Assembly: GCA_045615345.1 (NCBI GenBank) | Contig: JAZLER010000009.1 | Coordinates: forward strand, 23,326 to 87,325 | DNA from: Fumia sp045615345 | GTDB lineage: Bacteria > Bacillota > Clostridia > Oscillospirales > Ruminococcaceae | Direction: 5' to 3' | Length of the DNA: 64,000 bases | Shown here: piece by piece, positions 57,860 to 64,000 of the stretch | Layout of the letters: the number at the start of each line of letters is the position of its first letter | How positions within the stretch are numbered: position 1 is the first letter of the stretch | The notes under the pieces: generated by a model | Database searches by the model: none | What the model was told of the DNA's origin: nothing | Seen by the model: only the letters and a program-made list of their open reading frames with translations | Position numbers and translations under genes: made by a program

Positions 57860-60800
57860 ATGAAATCAATCAAAAAACTTTCCGTTCTTCTGTTTACTTT
57901 GGTTTTTGCGATGGCAGAGCTTTTATCTTTTTCGATAAATGCTTTTGCGGCAGAGCCTACTACCATTGTAAACCTTTCGGTAGGTAAATCCTATACGAAT
58001 ATAGGCTATTTATCTCCGACAACCCCAGATACAAATGGTACTGAGATGACTGACGGCCTTTTTGGTAATGGTTCAAACAAACATGCTGCCTGGAATGGTA
58101 CTTATCATCGTACCACTGCAAGCGGTCTTGCAAGTGACGAATGGCCACTTTACACAACTGTAATTGATTTGGGTGGTGTTAAGAGCATTACTAAGGTTGA
58201 GGCAAGATTTTTAAGGTTTTACAATGCTTATGCGCATATGCCCAAAACTATGAAGGTGTACGCTTCTGTTGACGGCGAAAACTGGATGAAGATTTCTTAT
58301 CTTAATGATATTCCGTGGAATATTGCAGACGGTATCTACAGTTTTGGATGGCATGTTGCTGACCACAGCGGCAATATTACCACCGATGTGACAGGAAATG
58401 CAAATTCTTCTGTAAGAGCGCGTTATGTTCGATTTGACTATGAAAGCCGTAGCGGTTATACACTTTGTGACGAAATTACCGTTATGGGTTATAATGGCGA
58501 AAAGAGTGGTGCTATCACTCCTTACAATACCCGTAAAATGGAAAATGGTCCTATAATGCTTGCTGATGAACAGACAGGCAATATCCAGGATATGGTGCTT
58601 ATTTATCAGAATAGGGATTGGACTAAAGAAAGCTTAAAACCCTACCTCACATATGTAGACACAGATGGAAATTCTGTTGACACTTTGTATGATACAGCGA
58701 TGTTTTTAAGACTCTCTTCTCCTGACGGTAAATACTATGACAGGGAAGATGCGAACCTTGTAGCAAAAGACTGGACAGATTATCTCGATATGACTTTTGT
58801 GGGCGACAGCTCTACTATTGTTGTACTTAATGAAGCTGCAAAACAGGCATCTGTTGACCTTAATTTACCTGATTATAAAGTAAACCTTGTAGTTATGGTG
58901 CCTTTCCCCAGTACTACTGCCACAAATTTCGGTACAATCGATAGCAGAAGCCTTGATTTAAGTGTTACAGCTGACTGGAAATACCTGATTGACTGGTATC
59001 TTAACAAGGTTATCAGTTATGTAAACAATGGAAATTATCAATACATTGATTTCAAAGGTTTTTACTGGGTAAGAGAAGACCCTAGCGCAAAAGAGAGAAT
59101 TATTTATACAAACAATAAAATTGATTCTCTGGGTTACAAATCCTACTGGATTCCTTTCTTCCATTCCGAAGGATATTTCTGGAATGAAGATTTAGGTTTC
59201 AGTGCTTTGACACTTCAGCCGAACCACTTCTTCGATGATGAAGAAACCAACCTTGGTGCAGGCGGAACAACAATTATCGAAACTGTTGCAAAACTCGGTG
59301 CTGCTCATAACTTCGGCGTTGAGATGGAGTTTGATGCAAGATTTGTTTCTGATGCAAAAGCTTACAACAGATTCCTCGATTACCTCAATGCTGCTGTAAA
59401 GATGGGATTTGACGGCCCCGGTTACTTCAGAAACTGGTACGAAGCAGGTGGAGCAATCCTCCAGATGTATAACAGCAAATCCCCTGAAATTAGAATGCTT
59501 TATGACAATATTTACCAGATGATAAAAGGTGATTATGTTCAGAGGGATTATATAACCGCTTTTAACGAAAACCTTTTGCTTGGTAAATCCTACAGTCATA
59601 ATGCTACAAGCTGGTATGCTGACAGATGTGATGACTCGGCGTGCACATTCCTTACAGATGGTGTTACCGAGGGTAACTACTACGGCAGTGACTATTTTGG
59701 TGTCAAGAACGAGGATGCAACCATTGAATTTGATTTCAGCAACAATCCTATTTCCTTCAGGGAATTGCATATTGTTGCAATGAGTGATAGCAAATCGGCT
59801 ATATATTTGCCCGGAAACATTAAGATTTCTGCAAAATCGCCTATAACTTCCGAATGGAATGTTATCTATGATGGTGCATATCCCAGTTCCTCAAGAGGAG
59901 TTTTCCGTACAGGTGCTTTGACCAATGCTGCAGGACTTAAATTCGAATTCACAACATATGGCGCATACCTTTTCCTGAAAGAAATTCTGGCATATGATGA
60001 AATTACCTGTGTAAAGAGTGATGCGGACCTCGCAGGCGACAGCAACATTCTTGCAGGTAAAACTTATACACACAATGTAACAAACTGGTACAAGGGAAGC
60101 TCAAGAGATTCCGGTACTGCTTTGACAGACGGCGTTAAAGATGGAAGTTTCTATGGTACAGATTACCTTAATGCTGAGCAGAAGAATGTAACAGTTGAGT
60201 TCGACCTCGGTGAGAAGACCAAAATAAGTGAAATCAATCTTAATTCACTTGAAGATACAAATGCAGCTGTTTATCCTCCCAAGTCTGCCAAGATTTATTT
60301 CAAAGCTGATGAATATACCGAGTGGGAACTTGTATATGACGGCGCTGTAGGTAAAAAGGATTTTGTGTTCTCAAGCGCTACTGCTTTTGATGTTTCAAAA
60401 ATCAGAATGGAATTTGAAAACAATAACGCATACATTTTCCTTAAAGAAATTGAAGCATACAACTTTGCAACTACTTTGACTCCTGACGGAACACTTGCTT
60501 CTGTTAAAAACCTTATCGCAGGTCTTACTCCTGCAAACGGCTCTTCCACTATTGCCACTTTCGCTGAGGGTGGTACAGAGGATATGTCCGTTTTGACTGA
60601 TGGCGTTATTAAAACTGACGCAGGGTCTTATAAAGATAATATCACATTCTCTGATTCTCCCGTAAGATTGGTTTATGCAAATCCGGGAATGAAGTTCAAG
60701 GAAGTAAACATAAGACTTAATAATCCTGCTGACCTTAATGTTCGCAGTATTTCAGGTCTTAAGATTGAAAAATACGCTGATGGTGTATGGACCACAATCG

Positions 60801-63800
60801 CTAACAAACAGGATATTCCCGATTATACCGTGGGAAGATCATATGCTTTCGTTTCTGACGAATACATAACCGCAGACAAGATAAGAATTACTTTGACAAG
60901 ATCCAAAACTACTCCCTGTGACTGGAATGGTATATCTGTTTCTGAAATTCAGGTGCTCGGAGAAGTTGTAACAGCAGAACCACTTGGTACATTTGTTGCA
61001 ATGAAAACTCCTGAAATTACCACAAACTTCAGCGAAACTCTGAACATCTACTCAGGCGATGCGTTTACACTTGATGCAAGCGGTACAGCTTCTGATGGCG
61101 GTACGATTTCTTATCAGTGGTATAAAGATGGCGCAGAAATCAGTGGTGCTACCTCTCATTTCTATACAGTAGTCAATGCAACTTCCGCAAGCGCAGGAGT
61201 GTATACTGTTAAAGTTACAAACTCCGGTGCATTGAAACCGGCACCGGCAGTGGCTTCCGTAAATGTAGTTTATGGCACAGAAAAGACAAACCTTGCTTTG
61301 AATAAGAGCTACAACTGGACAGATTATGAAGGCACAACCTTTACAAATTATCCTGATACCGGTCTTAAGGAAATGACAGATGGTATCGTAAGCGACAAGG
61401 CTGATTATTACGATCCAAGTTATACAGGTTTCTACGCAGGAAAAGATGTAGAACTGGTGATTGACCTTGGTTCAAAACAGCCTGTTTCCAAAGTTAATGC
61501 GATTTTGATGTCTACAGGTGATTCCGGTCTTGCTATGCCCGGAAAAGTTATGATTTCTTATTCTGCTGATAACAAAACTTGGTATATTCTGAATTACTGG
61601 CAACAAAATGACACAGCTGCAAAAGGTGTTATGGTAGCATCTGCTGCATCTGAGAATGCTCCTTTGGCGCGTTATGTTAAAGTTACATTGATGAAAGACG
61701 GATTTGCAGGTTTGCCCTTTATTTCCGAAGTTCAGGTGTTTGGTGAATACCGTGAACCGGCGGTAGCAGCAACTCCTGTTATTGCAGAAGATTTGCAGTC
61801 TTCGTTGAATGTATACGAAGGAAATAAACTTACTCTTTCTGTTGCGGCATCTGCTCAGAATGGTACACTTTCATACCAGTGGTATAAAGATGGTGCGGCA
61901 ATTTCCGGTGCAAATGCGGCTACATATGAAGTTACAGCCGATACTTCTGTTGCGGGTAACTATAAAGTTGTGGTAACAAATGTCATTGAGGATTCTACAG
62001 CTTCTATAGAATCTTCAACCTGTACAGTAACAGTTTCTCCTGTTGCTGATACCCCTGTGATTACAAAAGACCTCGCTTCAAGCGTGGATGTTTCTGAGGG
62101 TAAAGATGTTATGTTGTCAATTGAAGCTACTGCCCAGAAAGGTACACTTACTTATCAGTGGTACAAAGATGGTGTAGCAATTGCAGGTGCAGCTTCTGCT
62201 TTCTATAATGTAACCGAATCAGGCGTTTATAAGGTTGTTGTAACTAACACCCTGGACGGCACTACAGCTTATGCTGTTTCAACAGAATGTACTGCTACTG
62301 TTGTGCTTCCTGTAAATAACATCCTGACTTTTGACAAGGAAAAAGTTTCAGCAGGTGAAGAATTTGTAATGACATTTGCAATGCCTGAAACACTGGATGT
62401 ATCAACTGTAAGCCTTGTAATCAATTTTGATAACACTGCATTTGAAATTCTCAGCATCGAAAATGCTCCTTATGCAGATATGCAGCCGAGCCTTGAAGGG
62501 TGTAACAACAATGCAAACATCGGTATTTCCTACTGTGACCCCACATACGATGCAAATACAACTATCAAAGCAGGCACAGCATTGATTCAAGCAACATTCA
62601 GAGTTAAAGATGGTGTTGAGTTGGGAGAAAAGGTATTTGAAATTTCCGACTGGACTGTAACAGGTGTATTCGATGAAGAAACATTTGAAGCTGAAAATAT
62701 CACACCTGATATGGATATTCTTACAAGTACTATTGAGGTTGCAAAACCCGTTATAGACGCTCTTACTTTCAGTGACGATAAAGTTGCTGCAGGTGAAGAA
62801 TTTGTAATGACATTTGCTATGCCTGAAACACTGGATGTATCAACTGTAAGCCTTGTAATCAACTTTGATAACACTGCATTTGAAATCCTCAGCATCGAAA
62901 ATGCTCCCTATGCAGATATGCAGCCGAGCCTTGAAGGATGTAACAACAATGCAAATATCGGTATTTCATACTGTGACCCCACATACGATGCAAATACAAC
63001 TATCGAAAAAGGCACAGCGTTGATTCAGGCAACATTCAGAGTTAAAGATGGTGCTGAGTTAGGAGATAAGACTTTTGAAATCTCTGATTGGACTGTAACA
63101 GGTGCATTCGATGAAGAAACATTTGAAGCTGAAAATATCACACCTGAAATTGTCAGCCTTACAAAAACTGTTGAAATTGAAAAGCTTATAGTGGATGCTT
63201 TGACTTTCAGTAACGATATAGTTTACGAAGGTGACACATTTGTAATGACATTTGCAATGCCTGAAACACAGGTGGTATCAAGTGTCAGCCTTGTAATTAA
63301 CTTTGATAACACAGCATTTGAAATCCTCAGCATCGAAAATGCTCCTTATGCAGATATGCAGCCGAGCCTTGAAGGATGTAACAACAATGCAAACATTGGT
63401 ATTTCCTACTGCGATCCCACATACGATGCAAATACAACAATTGAAGCAGGAACAGCATTGATTCAGGCAACATTCAAAGCCAAAACCGGAAATACAGGAG
63501 AAAAAGTATTTGAAATCTCTGACTGGACTGTAACAGGTGCATTCGATGAAGAAACATTTGAAGCTGAAAATATCACACCTGTGATAAGCAAGTATATCAA
63601 AAATGTAGAAATTATTGAAAAACCCGGATATACTGTTTCAGGTAGCCTTACAAAATCAGGTTCTGATCTGGATGCAACAGTCGAACTTATTTCCGATGGC
63701 GAAACAGTTGCAACAACTACAATCTCCGGAAAGACCGGTACATATACTTTTGAAACTGTAGCTTCGGGAACATATACTATAAAAGTTTCCAAGTCAAAAC

Positions 63801-64000
63801 ATGCCACAAGAGAATATGAAATCGAAGTAGTTGATGCTGATGTAACTCAGGATTTACTGATCTGGCTCTACGGCGATATTAATGGTGACGGACTTGTAAA
63901 CAGCACCGATACATTGCAGATGAACCGTAAAGTTGCAAACCTTAACTCTTTGTTCAATCAGGCAGCAAACGCTGATTACAGATTTAAAGTTGCAAATATC
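57860..64000 (+). CDS. Giant secreted multidomain protein with DUF4855, discoidin-like, Ig-like, cohesin-like and dockerin domains (3' end beyond window)
   Basis: ATG 57860 (AAAAGGAGTAAAAAA) opens 2047 codons without a stop, so the protein runs past the window. Residues 1-31 form a signal peptide. A discoidin-like (F5/8) domain is about 35-215, followed by DUF4855 about 230-570 (LIYQNRDW, FKGFYWVRED, ALTLQPNHFF). Further discoidin-like domains are at about 570-715, 724-868, 884-1038 and 1140-1301. Ig-like domains with YQWYKDG are near 1047-1138, 1307-1391 and 1397-1481. Three cohesin-like repeats are about 1487-1914. Then comes a carboxypeptidase-regulatory-like fold (1922-1992), and a dockerin starting GDINGDGLVNSTDTLQ near 1999. 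It likely binds glycans outside the cell and joins a cohesin-dockerin complex. Domain calls are by pattern. Confidence 0.8.
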   Translation, partial: MKSIKKLSVLLFTLVFAMAELLSFSINAFAAEPTTIVNLSVGKSYTNIGYLSPTTPDTNGTEMTDGLFGNGSNKHAAWNGTYHRTTASGLASDEWPLYTTVIDLGGVKSITKVEARFLRFYNAYAHMPKTMKVYASVDGENWMKISYLNDIPWNIADGIYSFGWHVADHSGNITTDVTGNANSSVRARYVRFDYESRSGYTLCDEITVMGYNGEKSGAITPYNTRKMENGPIMLADEQTGNIQDMVLIYQNRDWTKESLKPYLTYVDTDGNSVDTLYDTAMFLRLSSPDGKYYDREDANLVAKDWTDYLDMTFVGDSSTIVVLNEAAKQASVDLNLPDYKVNLVVMVPFPSTTATNFGTIDSRSLDLSVTADWKYLIDWYLNKVISYVNNGNYQYIDFKGFYWVREDPSAKERIIYTNNKIDSLGYKSYWIPFFHSEGYFWNEDLGFSALTLQPNHFFDDEETNLGAGGTTIIETVAKLGAAHNFGVEMEFDARFVSDAKAYNRFLDYLNAAVKMGFDGPGYFRNWYEAGGAILQMYNSKSPEIRMLYDNIYQMIKGDYVQRDYITAFNENLLLGKSYSHNATSWYADRCDDSACTFLTDGVTEGNYYGSDYFGVKNEDATIEFDFSNNPISFRELHIVAMSDSKSAIYLPGNIKISAKSPITSEWNVIYDGAYPSSSRGVFRTGALTNAAGLKFEFTTYGAYLFLKEILAYDEITCVKSDADLAGDSNILAGKTYTHNVTNWYKGSSRDSGTALTDGVKDGSFYGTDYLNAEQKNVTVEFDLGEKTKISEINLNSLEDTNAAVYPPKSAKIYFKADEYTEWELVYDGAVGKKDFVFSSATAFDVSKIRMEFENNNAYIFLKEIEAYNFATTLTPDGTLASVKNLIAGLTPANGSSTIATFAEGGTEDMSVLTDGVIKTDAGSYKDNITFSDSPVRLVYANPGMKFKEVNIRLNNPADLNVRSISGLKIEKYADGVWTTIANKQDIPDYTVGRSYAFVSDEYITADKIRITLTRSKTTPCDWNGISVSEIQVLGEVVTAEPLGTFVAMKTPEITTNFSETLNIYSGDAFTLDASGTASDGGTISYQWYKDGAEISGATSHFYTVVNATSASAGVYTVKVTNSGALKPAPAVASVNVVYGTEKTNLALNKSYNWTDYEGTTFTNYPDTGLKEMTDGIVSDKADYYDPSYTGFYAGKDVELVIDLGSKQPVSKVNAILMSTGDSGLAMPGKVMISYSADNKTWYILNYWQQNDTAAKGVMVASAASENAPLARYVKVTLMKDGFAGLPFISEVQVFGEYREPAVAATPVIAEDLQSSLNVYEGNKLTLSVAASAQNGTLSYQWYKDGAAISGANAATYEVTADTSVAGNYKVVVTNVIEDSTASIESSTCTVTVSPVADTPVITKDLASSVDVSEGKDVMLSIEATAQKGTLTYQWYKDGVAIAGAASAFYNVTESGVYKVVVTNTLDGTTAYAVSTECTATVVLPVNNILTFDKEKVSAGEEFVMTFAMPETLDVSTVSLVINFDNTAFEILSIENAPYADMQPSLEGCNNNANIGISYCDPTYDANTTIKAGTALIQATFRVKDGVELGEKVFEISDWTVTGVFDEETFEAENITPDMDILTSTIEVAKPVIDALTFSDDKVAAGEEFVMTFAMPETLDVSTVSLVINFDNTAFEILSIENAPYADMQPSLEGCNNNANIGISYCDPTYDANTTIEKGTALIQATFRVKDGAELGDKTFEISDWTVTGAFDEETFEAENITPEIVSLTKTVEIEKLIVDALTFSNDIVYEGDTFVMTFAMPETQVVSSVSLVINFDNTAFEILSIENAPYADMQPSLEGCNNNANIGISYCDPTYDANTTIEAGTALIQATFKAKTGNTGEKVFEISDWTVTGAFDEETFEAENITPVISKYIKNVEIIEKPGYTVSGSLTKSGSDLDATVELISDGETVATTTISGKTGTYTFETVASGTYTIKVSKSKHATREYEIEVVDADVTQDLLIWLYGDINGDGLVNSTDTLQMNRKVANLNSLFNQAANADYRFKVANI
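62320..62740 (+). repeat. Cohesin-like repeat 1
   Basis: Starts with LTFDKEKVSAGEEFVMTFAM and contains INFDNTAFEILSIENAPY. Nearly identical in DNA to the two following units. Confidence 0.8.
62754..63160 (+). repeat. Cohesin-like repeat 2
   Basis: Starts LTFSDDKVAAGEEFVMTF. The most similar unit to repeat 1, with long stretches of identical bases. Confidence 0.8.
63190..63600 (+). repeat. Cohesin-like repeat 3
   Basis: Starts LTFSNDIVYEGDTFVMTF. More diverged at its start and at the KAKTGNTGEK segment than units 1 and 2. Confidence 0.8.

Noticed and set aside
62320..63600. Possible CRISPR array from the regular repeats
   Set aside because: Units are about 400 bases, lie in one open reading frame and encode a domain; there are no short repeats with unique spacers.
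62269..63807. Several minus-strand ORFs opposite the cohesin-like repeats
   Set aside because: They repeat each other because the plus-strand units repeat, and none has a ribosome site or family pattern.

Overview
The window looks like chromosomal DNA from a spore-forming, low-GC, Gram-positive anaerobe of the class Clostridia, probably a gut-type fibre or glycan degrader. Supporting signs are a germination protease (gpr), a T-box leader, a TPP riboswitch, strong AGGAGG ribosome sites, many TTG and GTG starts, a clostridial dcw cluster, a meso-DAP-type MurE, and a secreted cohesin/dockerin protein. No prophage, insertion sequence or CRISPR array was seen, and genus or species cannot be given from this text alone.

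Layout. 1-2 kb: the end of a GH1 glycosidase gene, a 23-residue membrane peptide, a sugar isomerase-like protein and an acetyltransferase. 2-5.3 kb: minus-strand genes for a WYL regulator, a nitroreductase and a VOC protein, then gpr divergent from rpsT. 5.4-7.5 kb: an AraC regulator divergent from a sialidase-fold protein. 7.6-10.8 kb: rnhA, then nifS-nifU-mnmA for sulfur transfer and tRNA thiolation. 10.9-13.4 kb: a MacA/MacB-type pair and a hotdog thioesterase. 13.4-17.1 kb: a T-box-controlled ilvB-ilvN-ilvA operon. 17.2-20.7 kb: tRNA-Ser(GGA), a TPP riboswitch, a second structured leader element, and the thiamine salvage operon thiW-thiM-thiE-thiD.

20.7-24.6 kb: an E2-like acyltransferase, a histidine phosphatase, and a GH43 gene divergent from an MFS transporter gene. 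24.6-31.5 kb: an AraC regulator divergent from an unusual operon encoding a U32-like TIM barrel, three QueG-like double [4Fe-4S] paralogues, a cupin and a cytosolic glycosidase-like TIM barrel. No known pathway explains this set. 31.5-38.5 kb: a GT-C membrane protein, AraM-type glycerol-1-phosphate dehydrogenase, SulP transporter, MnmM-type methyltransferase, nadB and nadC (no nadA). 38.5-42.8 kb: an ABC-F ATPase, then a sugar kinase and a ribulose-phosphate epimerase behind a palindromic operator.

43-55.6 kb: the division and cell-wall cluster mraZ-rsmH-ftsL-spoVD/pbp-murE-mraY-ftsW-murG-murA-ftsQ-ftsZ, without murF, murD or ftsA. 55.7-57.6 kb: asnB. 57.9 kb to the window end: an open secreted protein of at least 2047 residues with discoidin-like, DUF4855-like, Ig-like and three cohesin-like domains and a dockerin, suggesting a cellulosome-like or cell-surface assembly role.

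The items most worth a second look are the TPP-like but non-canonical leader element before thiW, the three-paralogue Fe-S operon, the cohesin/dockerin giant, the rpsT leader hairpin, the terminator that carries a ribosome site, and the gene losses in the dcw cluster.
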